DNA from: Candidatus Delongbacteria bacterium
GTDB taxonomy: Bacteria > UBA4055
Reading direction: 5' to 3'
NCBI GenBank assembly: GCA_016937995.1
Contig: JAFGVM010000064.1
Span: forward strand, 42,997-106,996
DNA: 64,000 nt
Positions 35,501 through 43,844 of the stretch are shown here, piece after piece; the stretch's first letter is position 1, and the number at the start of each line of letters is the position of its first letter. The notes beneath the pieces are model-generated. The model was not told the DNA's origin. It did no database searches and saw only the letters and a program-made list of their open reading frames with translations. The translations under genes were made by a program, and so were the position numbers.

Positions 35501-35905
35501 TTAACCCAGAAGTTCAGATAATTTCCAGACTGCCTGTCCGACACCTGATTCGACGAATACACCTACTTGAGCCATAAGTGAATTTGCAAAAGCTATCTGA
35601 GCTAAAGCATAGTATGCAATAGTGATCTGGCCCAGGCTGAAGAAACCTATTCCTAGCTGAGATATATTCACGACACCAATTCCAAATTGACCTATAGCTA
35701 TGATCCCTTTTGCTACAACAGGTGTTCTATTCTTTGAATATTTAAATGAAATATGAAGTAACGGGATACCAAAAAAAGTCATTTTACTTTTGTATTCCCA
35801 TCCGTATCCATCCCACTTTTCTTTTGCAGGTTTAGGAGCTCCACAATGCGGACAGATCGGAGCTGATTCAGATACTTCTTTTGAACATTCTCTGCAGGGT
35901 TTCAT
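35501..35905 (-). CDS. Zinc-ribbon protein with tandem decapeptide repeats
   Basis: 134 aa. Seen: N-terminal treble/zinc ribbon CRECSKEVSESAPICPHCGAPKP (C4, C7, C18, C21), a short hydrophilic linker, then four to five 10-residue repeats (about 68-116). They are built as 'hydrophobic pair-x-I-x-Q-hydrophobic-x-I-x' (IIAIGQFGIG, VVNISQLGIG, FFSLGQITIA, YYALAQIAFA). Such a regular 10-residue period suggests a beta-solenoid or membrane-associated sheet. Not recognised as a family of known function. GGAG precedes the ATG. Confidence 0.75.
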   Translation of the reverse strand: MKPCRECSKEVSESAPICPHCGAPKPAKEKWDGYGWEYKSKMTFFGIPLLHISFKYSKNRTPVVAKGIIAIGQFGIGVVNISQLGIGFFSLGQITIAYYALAQIAFANSLMAQVGVFVESGVGQAVWKLSELLG

Positions 35906-35922
35906 GTTTTTCTCCGTAAAAA

Positions 35923-35957
35923 AGTTAGAAATTAGAAGTCAGAGGTTAGAAGTCAGG
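35923..35957. repeat. Heptamer repeat array 3, left half
   Basis: AGTTAGA, AATTAGA, AGTCAGA, GGTTAGA, AGTCAGG: five 7-bp units in register, upstream of the zinc-ribbon gene. The right half is at 36056-36078, across the palindromic element. Confidence 0.85.
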
Positions 35958-36050
35958 TCACATTGAGTTAGTTTACTCCGATTTATCGGAGAAATGTTAG
36001 GCCTGATTTTTATAACGAAAAGTCTTATACTTCCACTAACTCAGTATGAC
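35957..36050. mobile_element. MITE-like element with inverted ends
   Basis: 94 bp with 16-bp terminal inverted repeats (left begins GTCACATTGAGTTAGT; right, read from its outer end, begins GTCATACTGAGTTAGT; 13 of 16 identical). It contains an inner hairpin CTCCGA / TCGGAG. No ORF inside. It lies between the two halves of heptamer array 3. Non-autonomous element or folded RNA element; no transposase is near. Confidence 0.65.
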
Positions 36051-36055
36051 TTTTC

Positions 36056-36078
36056 TGTCTACTGGTCACTGACCACTA
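36056..36078. repeat. Heptamer repeat array 3, right half
   Basis: CTACTGG, TCACTGA, CCACTAA on the plus strand. On the minus strand the array runs out of the TAG stop codon (36076-36078) of the radical SAM gene. Confidence 0.7.
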
Positions 36079-37014
36079 ATTTTTATCAATCTGATAAAAA
36101 ATACCCCGCTCTTGTCTTGTATGTGATATCTTTCCTTCTGCTTCTAATGTATCGAGATATTTATTAATTTCATTTGCATGTAAACCGAGTATATCTACCA
36201 TATCTTCCAGTGTACATGGTCTTCTTGATATCGTCTGCAGTATTGTGGATTCAATATCTTTGCTGAATGATTTAGCGTCTTTTCTTTTTTGGACTTTAGC
36301 AATGATCTCAACATTATCGAGCTTCCAGGTATCAACGATCTTTTGTAATTCTTCATGGGTAGCTGCTCTTATTCCATCAATTGCACCGGGTCTGTCAAGA
36401 GTGTTGAGTTGAACTGAATCAGGTTTTATTTTCAAGACTGCATCTTTAAGTAAGTCAATATCTTCTTTACTGTCATTATATCCCGGAATAATAAGTATTT
36501 CAAGCCAGATAGTACCTTTGAATTCTTTTCTAAATTCTATTAAAGAGGATAAATATTCTTCAAGATCAATTGAACTGTTTCCACGGTTTATCCTTTTGAA
36601 TGATAATTCTGTTGCTGCATCAAAAGATGGCAGAATAAGATCCGCTTTCAGTAGTTCATCTCTGACTTTTTTGTCAGGGAACAGAGTTGCATTGGTCAAC
36701 ACTGCAACTTTGGTATCGGGATAATTATCTTTGATAAATGAAATAATATCACCGATCTTTAAGTTCAAAGTAGGTTCACCTGAACCTGAGAAAGTAATAT
36801 AGTCAGGTGCAGAGTTATTTTTCATATAATCTTTCAGTTCGGTGATGACTTCATCGAATTTGATATATTCTTTTCTTTCAAGGGTCAGATCAGTTGTTTT
36901 TCCGCATTCACAGTAGATGCAATTCAGCGAACATACTTTATGAGGAACAAGGTCAATGCCTAATGACATTCCAAGTCTTCTTGATGGTACAGGGCCGAAA
37001 ATGTGTTTATACAT
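36076..37014 (-). CDS. Radical SAM protein with C-terminal winged helix
   Basis: 312 aa. Seen: FGPVPSRRLGMSLGIDLVPHKVCSLNCIYCECG, containing the radical SAM C-x3-C-x2-C motif (about 28-35), SGSGEPTLN (the GGE-like SAM-binding site), an iron-sulfur TIM-barrel and a C-terminal winged-helix segment (about 250-300, PCTLEDMVDILGLHANEINKYLDTLEAEGKI). The family is widespread in anaerobes and uncharacterised. Its stop codon lies in the heptamer array. Start ATG 37014. Confidence 0.88.
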   Translation of the reverse strand: MYKHIFGPVPSRRLGMSLGIDLVPHKVCSLNCIYCECGKTTDLTLERKEYIKFDEVITELKDYMKNNSAPDYITFSGSGEPTLNLKIGDIISFIKDNYPDTKVAVLTNATLFPDKKVRDELLKADLILPSFDAATELSFKRINRGNSSIDLEEYLSSLIEFRKEFKGTIWLEILIIPGYNDSKEDIDLLKDAVLKIKPDSVQLNTLDRPGAIDGIRAATHEELQKIVDTWKLDNVEIIAKVQKRKDAKSFSKDIESTILQTISRRPCTLEDMVDILGLHANEINKYLDTLEAEGKISHTRQERGIFYQIDKN

Positions 37015-37091
37015 TAGGTTCTCTTGTTATTTTATTTGAATGTAATATAAGATACAGGGAGAGATTTACAAAGTATCTATTTGATCTGCTG

Positions 37092-38957
37092 TTAAATTTC
37101 TTTTAAGAACTTTTCAACTGAATTTTCTTTCAAAGCATCTTTTAGTTCTTCTTTAAAAATTTCATCTCGTAAGGCTGTTGTAATTACTTTAAGTGCTTTT
37201 AAGTGCTGTTCTGGGTATTTCTCAGGAGTTATGATCATAAATATCAGATCAACTTCTTTTTCATCAGGGGATTTCCAGTCAACAGGGTTCTCCATCAATC
37301 CGCAGACTACTTTTACTGATTCAACAGCACTGGTACGGCAGTGAGGGAATGCAACACCTCCACCGATTCCAGTACTACCGAGTTTTTCTCTTTCCAGTAT
37401 TGAGTTAACGATGATATCTTTATCATAAATAATTCCACCTTCAACAAATTTAGATGTAAGAATATTGATCGCTGCTTCTCTGGATTCAGCACTGATCTCA
37501 AAAACTCTATTGTAAATAAGTGTCGATAACGTAAGTATTTCATCAGTTTCAATAAATGAATTATCATCAATCTCATCAATATTATTTTTATTCATTAACT
37601 TACTTTCACCGATGATCCAGTTCTTCCACTTTATCAATGTTTTCTCTGATAGCCATGCTCCTCCAAGTTCAAAAACTACGAGTGCAGGGATGATAGTATC
37701 AAATATTCTCTGACCACCAGAATTTTTCAGAACAGTAAATACAAGAATAGTTTCAACCGCTGCCATACCGGCTTGAGGAAGCATAAGTTTCGGTAAACAT
37801 GCCGTTATCTTAGAATCCTGATCAGTTACTTTACATCCGTACCAACTACCTGCCAGTTTTCCGGTAGTCCTAAGAACAAGATATCCTCCTACAAATATAA
37901 GAGTTTCACCAGAGAAGCTTTCAACGTTGACATTTGAACCTATGATAGCAAAGAAAAGAAGGTTGAACATCGGCATAACATTTTCGATCTTAAGTGAATC
38001 GAAGAGTGCATGTGAGTGAAAGTTTGATATTAGGAATCCTGCGACAATAGCTGTTATAAGAAAAGGGAGATTAAAGTGCATCGCAACAGCTATACCAAGA
38101 GCAACAATTCCGAGAATTATAAGAAGTATCTCAACAGAAGGTGTTGGGTGTTCCATCAGTACTCTTGATAAGAACGTTCTGTCATCTTTTATAAATTCCT
38201 GTTCTTCAGGTTCAGGAAGCTTCTTTTTTACGATCTTTTTCAGTATGAAGAATATTACAAAGCCGATCAGGACAGAGAAGAAAAGTTCTTCAATTACTAA
38301 GATAGAAATCGATGTAAAACTTACCTCATGTCCGGTTTGTAATGCCACAGCAATACCAAGGAAAATAGAGAAGAATATTACTTCGATTATATCATCCAGA
38401 ACTACTATGTTTGCGAGGAGATTCTTCAGCTTTCCTTCAATCTTGAGTTTATTCATCAAAACAAATGTCAGAGCTGGTGCTGTTGCGATACCGATTGATC
38501 CAATTATAAGAGCGTGAATCAATTCAAAATCAAATACGAAGTAAAATCCTGAGAAGATCAAAGCAAATGTTACAAAAGCTTGAATAACACAGATAATGGT
38601 AGCTTTTATACCGACCTTGCGAACTCTGTCCCTGTGTAATTCCTCACCGATAGAAAAAGCAATTATTCCTAGGAAAAGAAAAATGAAAAAATGAAAATCC
38701 TCCATAACTTTGGCGTATTCATCGTAAGAATTTTCAAAAAAATGAAAAACAGGTCTTAATAAAAAAACTTCGTCTAAACCATCGAATTTAAGCAGAAACC
38801 TGTAAATTATGTGAAGGAAATGAGGACCTACGACAACTCCGCCAATTATCTGACCAACAACTTCTCCGATCTTGATCTTACGAGCCAGATAACCACCCAA
38901 GTAAGCTGCAAGTATAAGTATCCCTGCTTCCAGTATTTGAAATTTAATATGATCCAT
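37092..38957 (-). CDS. Cation:proton antiporter fused to a PTS EIIA domain
   Basis: 621 aa from ATG 38957 (GAGGAT ribosome-binding site); a longer TTG-started frame exists but lacks a site. Seen: about 12 TM segments of a CPA-2/KefB-type antiporter in the first ~455 residues. Next is a ~150-residue EIIA (PtsN/fructose-type) domain with TGIGGGVAFPHCRT containing the phospho-accepting His at about 539. Known: EIIA-type domains signal carbohydrate or nitrogen status. Inferred: exchanger activity gated by phosphorylation. No other PTS gene lies in the window. Confidence 0.85.
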   Translation of the reverse strand: MDHIKFQILEAGILILAAYLGGYLARKIKIGEVVGQIIGGVVVGPHFLHIIYRFLLKFDGLDEVFLLRPVFHFFENSYDEYAKVMEDFHFFIFLFLGIIAFSIGEELHRDRVRKVGIKATIICVIQAFVTFALIFSGFYFVFDFELIHALIIGSIGIATAPALTFVLMNKLKIEGKLKNLLANIVVLDDIIEVIFFSIFLGIAVALQTGHEVSFTSISILVIEELFFSVLIGFVIFFILKKIVKKKLPEPEEQEFIKDDRTFLSRVLMEHPTPSVEILLIILGIVALGIAVAMHFNLPFLITAIVAGFLISNFHSHALFDSLKIENVMPMFNLLFFAIIGSNVNVESFSGETLIFVGGYLVLRTTGKLAGSWYGCKVTDQDSKITACLPKLMLPQAGMAAVETILVFTVLKNSGGQRIFDTIIPALVVFELGGAWLSEKTLIKWKNWIIGESKLMNKNNIDEIDDNSFIETDEILTLSTLIYNRVFEISAESREAAINILTSKFVEGGIIYDKDIIVNSILEREKLGSTGIGGGVAFPHCRTSAVESVKVVCGLMENPVDWKSPDEKEVDLIFMIITPEKYPEQHLKALKVITTALRDEIFKEELKDALKENSVEKFLKEI

Positions 38958-38980
38958 ACGAATCCTCAAAATAAGAAAGA

Positions 38981-39006
38981 AACAGATGTAAATCAATACA
39001 TCTGTT
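38981..39006 (-). terminator. Hairpin between amt and antiporter genes
   Basis: AACAGATGTA, loop, TACATCTGTT: perfect 10-bp stem. Read on the minus strand it is followed by a T-rich run. Likely terminator of the ammonium transporter gene. Confidence 0.7.
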
Positions 39007-39021
39007 CCTTATTTTTAAATT

Positions 39022-40233
39022 TTATAAGTAAGCATTTTCTCCATGAAGAACTTCATCAACTCCTAACTCTTCTTCTTCCTTAGAAACTCTAGCCGGAGTA
39101 AATTTATTTATAACGATCAGCATTACATATGTAAATATGAATGCATATATCGATGCACCAATTACTGCAGCAGTCTGCTTCCAGAAGAACATTCCACCAC
39201 CGTAAAGTAATCCATCCGCTCCACCTGGATTAACTGCTGTTGAAGCAAATACTCCAAGTAATATGACACCAATAGTTCCACCTACACCGTGAACTCCCCA
39301 TACATCAAGAGCATCATCCCAATTTAACTTATTTTTCATTGCTACAGCCAGGTAACAAACAGCTCCAGCTATGATACCGATGAACATGGCTGACACAGGA
39401 GATACAAAACCAGCTGCAGGTGTAATTGTTGCCAATCCTGCCACTGCACCTGTAAGAAGACCTACAAATTTAGGCTTTTTAATATGATTCCATTCTATTA
39501 TCAGCCAGGTAATTGCAGCAAAAGAAGCAGCAATATCTGTGTTTACGAACGCAATAGCAGTAATAGAATCTACCTTTAACTCACTACCGGCATTGAAACC
39601 ATACCATCCGAACCAGAGAAGACCAGTTCCAAGTGCAACCAATGGAATACTGTGAGGGCCATGTTCTGATACTTTCCTGTTTCCAAGAAAGAACACTGAA
39701 GCCAAAGCTGCCATACCTGCTATTGCATGAACAACTATACCACCTGCAAAATCAAGAACACCCCATTGCTGTAAAATTCCGCCACCCCAAACCATGTGAA
39801 CGAACGGGAAATAAACAAAAAGCAACCATAGGACTAAGAAGATCAAATATGCTTTGAATCTGATCCTGTTAGTGAAAGCTCCTGTAATAAGAGCAGGTGT
39901 GATAATAGCGAACATCATCTGATATGCCACAAATACAAGGACCGGTATTCTTCCGTCAGCTGAAAACGCATCTGTAATCGAAATACCCTGCAAAAATGCA
40001 TTATCAAGATTACCGATCACACCTCCGATATCCCCGCTAAAGCAAAGTGAATATCCTACTGCGAACCATAAAATTGTCGTGATTCCCATTGACACAAAAC
40101 TCTGCATCATAATACTGAGCACATTCTTTCTTCCTACCAGACCACCGTAGAAGAATGCAAGTCCCGGTGTCATTAACATTACCAGACTTGTTGCCAGAAG
40201 CATAAAACCTGTGTTACCTGTGTTGAAATCCAT
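39022..40233 (-). CDS. amt: Ammonium transporter
   Basis: 403 aa, 11-TM Amt/Mep fold. Seen: GFMLLATSLVMLMTPGLAFFYGGLVGRKNVLSIMMQ (TM1-2), AYQMMFAIITPALITGAFTNRIRF, the DFAGGIVVHAIAGMAALAS segment with the conserved pore His, LDVWGVHGVGGTIGVILLGVFAS with the second pore His, and a cytoplasmic tail ending DEVLHGENAYL. Carries NH4+/NH3 and is typically gated by GlnK. No glnK/glnB is next to it. Downstream of the second copy on the same strand. Confidence 0.95.
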   Translation of the reverse strand: MDFNTGNTGFMLLATSLVMLMTPGLAFFYGGLVGRKNVLSIMMQSFVSMGITTILWFAVGYSLCFSGDIGGVIGNLDNAFLQGISITDAFSADGRIPVLVFVAYQMMFAIITPALITGAFTNRIRFKAYLIFLVLWLLFVYFPFVHMVWGGGILQQWGVLDFAGGIVVHAIAGMAALASVFFLGNRKVSEHGPHSIPLVALGTGLLWFGWYGFNAGSELKVDSITAIAFVNTDIAASFAAITWLIIEWNHIKKPKFVGLLTGAVAGLATITPAAGFVSPVSAMFIGIIAGAVCYLAVAMKNKLNWDDALDVWGVHGVGGTIGVILLGVFASTAVNPGGADGLLYGGGMFFWKQTAAVIGASIYAFIFTYVMLIVINKFTPARVSKEEEELGVDEVLHGENAYL

Positions 40234-40399
40234 AACTACTCCATTCTAGTTAATTTTATATAATATTTTGTTTTCATTTAATAATTTGAAATATTTAAAA
40301 ATTAGATAAATGAAACGAATCGATCATTTATCTACGATATTACTAAAGGTTAGTATGAAATTATGATATGGTTAAAAATTCAAATAAGTTCAAGAAAAT

Positions 40400-41644
40400 T
40401 TACAAATATGCAGTTTCACCATGCTGTCCTTCATCAAGACCGGAATTCTCTTCTTCCTCTGAAACTCTTACATCAGTGATCTTATTTACGATCCAAAGCA
40501 TAAAAAGAGTGAACAGGAAAGCATAAATAGCAGCAAATATTACTGCCCCTGTCTGTTTGAAAAGAAAAGCAATATTTCCGTCGATCAATCCACTTGCTAA
40601 ACTAGAAGCATCTTTACCGAGAAAAGTCATGGTATTAGTTCCTAAGATACCAAGGAGTATAACTCCAAGAAGTCCGCCGATCCCATGTATTCCGAAAACA
40701 TCAAGTGCATCATCTAGGCCGGCCCTGTTCTTAAAATAAACTGCAATATAGCAAGCAACAGAAGCTAATGTCCCAATTATTACGGCAGATTGAGGAGAAA
40801 CATAACCTGCAGCAGGTGTAATACATGCCAATCCTGCAACTGAACCCGTAAGAAAACCTAATAGTTTCGGTTTTCTTGTAAATATCCAGTCAAGCAATAG
40901 CCATGTTGGACCTGCAAAAGAAGCTGCTATGTCAGTATTTATAAAAGCCAGTGTTGTAATAGGATCAACTTCGAACTCACTTCCCGCATTAAATCCGTAC
41001 CATCCGAACCACAAAATACCGGTCCCTAATGCTACAAGAGGAATACTGTGCATACCTTTATCTGAAATTTTTCTTTTACCTATGAATATAACTGAAGCTA
41101 AGGCTGCAAACCCGGCTGTAGTATGCACTACTATGCCTCCTGCAAAATCCTTAATACCCCAATGAGATAATAATCCGCCACCCCAGACCATATGTACGAG
41201 AGGGAAATAAACAAATATCTGCCATACTACCAGGAATATTATATATGCGGAAAATCTTACTCTGTTTGCAAATGCTCCAGTGATCAAAGCTGGTGTTATA
41301 ATAGCGAACATCATTTGATAAGCTACAAACACATAAATCGGTACTCCCGGATTTACAGGACTTGGATCAACAAGTGTAATTCCGCTAAGGAATATGTGAT
41401 CAAAATTTCCAATGATACCAAGAATATCCCCGTTCCCGTAAGAACCGCTAAAGCAAATTGAATAACCAAATGCAAACCATAATATCGTAGTTAAACCCAG
41501 AGAAACAAAGTTTTGGAACATAATAGTAATAACATGTTTTCTTCCGACTAATCCTCCGTAAAAAAAAGCCAGTCCGGGTGTCATGAACATAACTAAGCTG
41601 GTAGCTATTAGCATAAAGCCAGTGCTTGCAAGGTCAAAATTCAT
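40400..41644 (-). CDS. amt: Ammonium transporter (second copy)
   Basis: 414 aa, about 65 percent alike by eye to the adjacent copy. Seen: the same TM1-2, pore-His and tail motifs (DFAGGIVVHTTAGFAALAS, LDVFGIHGIGGLLGVILLGILG, DEGQHGETAYL). An extra loop near 340-360 (TMTFLGKDASSLASGLIDG) distinguishes it. The gap to its neighbour (166 bp) allows separate control. Tandem duplication is the simplest origin. Confidence 0.95.
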   Translation of the reverse strand: MNFDLASTGFMLIATSLVMFMTPGLAFFYGGLVGRKHVITIMFQNFVSLGLTTILWFAFGYSICFSGSYGNGDILGIIGNFDHIFLSGITLVDPSPVNPGVPIYVFVAYQMMFAIITPALITGAFANRVRFSAYIIFLVVWQIFVYFPLVHMVWGGGLLSHWGIKDFAGGIVVHTTAGFAALASVIFIGKRKISDKGMHSIPLVALGTGILWFGWYGFNAGSEFEVDPITTLAFINTDIAASFAGPTWLLLDWIFTRKPKLLGFLTGSVAGLACITPAAGYVSPQSAVIIGTLASVACYIAVYFKNRAGLDDALDVFGIHGIGGLLGVILLGILGTNTMTFLGKDASSLASGLIDGNIAFLFKQTGAVIFAAIYAFLFTLFMLWIVNKITDVRVSEEEENSGLDEGQHGETAYL

Positions 41645-41707
41645 AAAAATTCCCGGTTGAGTGTTAATGTTCTATATTAATTTGTCAGTCTGAGTAAAAT
41701 ATAATGA

Positions 41708-42133
41708 TCATACATTTTGGTAAGGAGGAGGTCTCGGTAAAGCTGTATTTGAAGATTCTTTCCGTATAAAAGAAATAAAATATAAAAAACTTATGATCTG
41801 TTTTACAGGATCGAAATTAAAGAATTTATAAAAAAATGCGAAAGAACCAAGAAGAAAGAATATCATACTCAACTCTAGTCTTGAAATATTAACAAGAGAG
41901 TTCTCATTATCAATGAACAGGGTTTGTGGCCGAGGTTCAAAGAAGTTTTTACTTGATATTAAATTTGTGGAGCTAGAGAATGGATATGTGTTCATGAACG
42001 AGAAGGTCCGTGTGCTCTTTCCTGATTTAATTACTTTATCTAGTTCAATGTAAATATCAATGAAAAAGACTAAACTTATCAATGTGATAAGGAAAAATAT
42101 ACCTGTTCTATCGTTGTGTTTCTTTATATCCAC
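41708..42133 (-). CDS. Small hypothetical membrane protein
   Basis: 141 aa, not recognised. Seen: TM at about 11-30 (GIFFLITLISLVFFIDIYI), a hydrophilic extracytoplasmic stretch, second TM at about 90-106 and a third hydrophobic stretch after it, ending in a Pro-rich tail (ALPRPPPYQ). The GTG start at 42133 has only a weak ribosome-binding site, and a frame this long is uncertain. Lies between amt and the trpB terminator, read toward the amt genes. Confidence 0.45.
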   Translation of the reverse strand: MDIKKHNDRTGIFFLITLISLVFFIDIYIELDKVIKSGKSTRTFSFMNTYPFSSSTNLISSKNFFEPRPQTLFIDNENSLVNISRLELSMIFFLLGSFAFFYKFFNFDPVKQIISFLYFISFIRKESSNTALPRPPPYQNV

Positions 42134-42226
42134 CTGGACTTTCTCACTGTATGTTACAATACCAAGTAAAAAATATATAAAACATATTTAATAGTCAATT
42201 CGAATTTTTATTATAGGTTATATAAA

Positions 42227-42261
42227 AAAAGACCGAAACAATCTAATCATTTCGGTCTTTT
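42227..42261. terminator. Rho-independent terminator of trpB
   Basis: AAAAGACCGAAA, loop, TTTCGGTCTTTT: 12-bp stem with flanking A- and T-runs, 17 bp after the trpB stop codon. Confidence 0.9.
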
Positions 42262-42278
42262 CAATGTGTACAAGAAGT

Positions 42279-43511
42279 TCAGTCAATACCGATCATATCT
42301 CCGTAGCTTTCAGCAATGAAATCAATATCCTTATCACCCCGGCCGGAAAGGTTAACAAGAATTGTTTCACTTGGCTCTAAAGAAGATGCTAATTTGATAG
42401 CAAAAGCTATAGCATGAGAGCTTTCAAGGGCTGGAATTATTCCTTCATTTTTTGACATAATACTGAATGCTTCAATAGCTTCGGTGTCATTAATTGTTTC
42501 GTATCTTATACGTTCAATATCCTTCAGATAAGAATGTTGTGGTCCGACACCGGGATAATCAAGACCACTGGCAATAGAATGTACAGGTGAAGGTTCACCA
42601 TTCTCATTCTGCAATAAATAACACATAAATCCATGAATTACTCCGGGTTTCCCTAATGTCAATGTTGCTGCATGCTCTCCATCTTTAAAACCTTTTCCGG
42701 ATGGTTCTACTCCATGTATCTGCACATTTTTATCTTCTAAAAAAGCTGTAAATAGACCAATTGCATTAGATCCTCCTCCAACACAGGCAACAAGATGATC
42801 AGGAAGTTTTCCGGTTTTTTGTTGGAATTGTGCCCTTGCTTCTTCGCCGACTATCTGCTGAAAATCTCTGACCATCATAGGGAAGGGATGAGGACCTACA
42901 ACTGAACCGATTGCATAGAACTGTGTGACGGGATCCTGCATGTAAGCCATAAACGCTGAATCTACAGCTTCTTTAAGAGTTTTAAGACCGAATGTTACTG
43001 GAACTACTTTTGCACCGAGTATCTTCATCCTGATCACATTTGGGTGCTCTTTTGCAATATCCACTTCACCCATATGGATCTCACATTGCATATCAAGTAA
43101 TGCTGCTGCTGTTGCCAAAGCAACTCCATGCTGACCTGCACCAGTTTCTGCAATAACTTTTTTCTTTCCCATTTTCTTTGCAAGTAATACTTCACCAAGG
43201 CAGTGATTGATCTTATGTGCTCCGGTATGATTGAGATCTTCTCTTTTGAAGTATATCTGTGCACCTCCAACTTTTTGGGACAAGCTTTTTGCGTGATAAA
43301 CAGGTGAAGGTCTACCAGTGTAATCCCGGTTTAATCTTATGAGTTCGGTTTTGAATTCCTCAGTTTCAATAATACGATAGTAAGACTCAGTGATCTTCTG
43401 CATTTCTTCTACCAATTGCGGTGGAAGATAAGCTCCCCCGTACTCACCGAAATACCCCTTTTCATCTGGGAGTTGTTTTGTTTTTGTTCTTTCAGCTGTG
43501 ATCGTTTCCAT
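42279..43511 (-). CDS. trpB: Tryptophan synthase beta chain
   Basis: 410 aa from ATG 43511, where AAAGGAGA lies seven to eight bases upstream; an ATG ten codons earlier has none. Seen: TrpB1-type [37 protein letters not shown] with the PLP-Lys in HTGAHKIN (about 91), [33 protein letters not shown] and the final LSGRGDKD. Converts indole plus serine to Trp. No trpA is adjacent, so the alpha subunit is elsewhere or indole is scavenged. Controlled by the attenuator upstream. Confidence 0.96.
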   Translation of the reverse strand: METITAERTKTKQLPDEKGYFGEYGGAYLPPQLVEEMQKITESYYRIIETEEFKTELIRLNRDYTGRPSPVYHAKSLSQKVGGAQIYFKREDLNHTGAHKINHCLGEVLLAKKMGKKKVIAETGAGQHGVALATAAALLDMQCEIHMGEVDIAKEHPNVIRMKILGAKVVPVTFGLKTLKEAVDSAFMAYMQDPVTQFYAIGSVVGPHPFPMMVRDFQQIVGEEARAQFQQKTGKLPDHLVACVGGGSNAIGLFTAFLEDKNVQIHGVEPSGKGFKDGEHAATLTLGKPGVIHGFMCYLLQNENGEPSPVHSIASGLDYPGVGPQHSYLKDIERIRYETINDTEAIEAFSIMSKNEGIIPALESSHAIAFAIKLASSLEPSETILVNLSGRGDKDIDFIAESYGDMIGID

Positions 43512-43544
43512 TTTGCTTCTCCTTTTGTTTATTTTTTGCATAAA

Positions 43545-43568
43545 AAAAGTCGCTCTAAGGCGACTTTT
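43545..43568 (-). terminator. Second terminator hairpin in trpB leader
   Basis: AAAAGTCGC / GCGACTTTT with loop CTTAGA on the minus strand, followed by a T-run and the trpB ribosome-binding site. Tandem with the attenuator hairpin 6 bp upstream. Confidence 0.85.
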
Positions 43569-43573
43569 AACAA

Positions 43574-43611
43574 TTAAAAAAGCCGCAGACAGTTCATACC
43601 ATCTACGGCTT
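43574..43611 (-). promoter_or_regulatory. trp attenuator terminator
   Basis: Minus strand: AAGCCGTAGA, 12-base loop, TCTGCGGCTT then TTTT: 10-bp stem with one T-G pair. The 3' shoulder GTAGATGG (43599-43606) can also pair with CTATCTAT (43627-43634), a competing antiterminator of 8 pairs. Together with the leader peptide this is a complete attenuator. Confidence 0.85.
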
Positions 43612-43638
43612 ATATTTTATAAAACTATAGATAGTGGG

Positions 43639-43695
43639 CTAGATTGTCCACCACCAGAAGTTCATTAAAGATATGTTCGTATTCATTTTTTCCAT
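43639..43695 (-). CDS. trpL: trp leader peptide
   Basis: 18 aa: MEKMNTNISLMNFWWWTI. Three consecutive Trp codons (43648-43656) sit just ahead of its stop, followed by the attenuator. The -10 box at 43703-43708 places the transcript start close to the first ATG, so translation may be leaderless or begin at the second ATG (codon 4). Stalling at the Trp run would free the antiterminator arm. Confidence 0.85.
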   Translation of the reverse strand: MEKMNTNISLMNFWWWTI

Positions 43696-43702
43696 CGGGC
43701 TA

Positions 43703-43731
43703 AATCTAACACTAAATTTATTTGATGTCAA
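43703..43731 (-). promoter_or_regulatory. trp promoter
   Basis: TTGACA (43726-43731), 17-bp spacer, TAGATT (43703-43708) on the minus strand. Strong -35, -10 matches 4 of 6. Confidence 0.7.
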
Positions 43732-43777
43732 GCTGTTTTAATATTTAGATTTTTCACTTCAGTGTTAAAATTACTAA

Positions 43778-43806
43778 TTGATTTACGGGTTAAAATTACA
43801 TATAAT
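43778..43806 (+). promoter_or_regulatory. cysS promoter
   Basis: TTGATT (43778-43783), 17-bp spacer, perfect TATAAT (43801-43806). Divergent from the trp promoter; 38 bp before the cysS start. Confidence 0.65.
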
Positions 43807-43844
43807 GCAGTAGGAAAAGGAATTAACTTAAAAGGAATTAAAAA

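Noticed and set aside
43545-43731. T-box or riboswitch upstream of trpB
   Set aside because: No T-box core sequence or specifier architecture; the Trp-rich leader peptide and overlapping stems explain the region.
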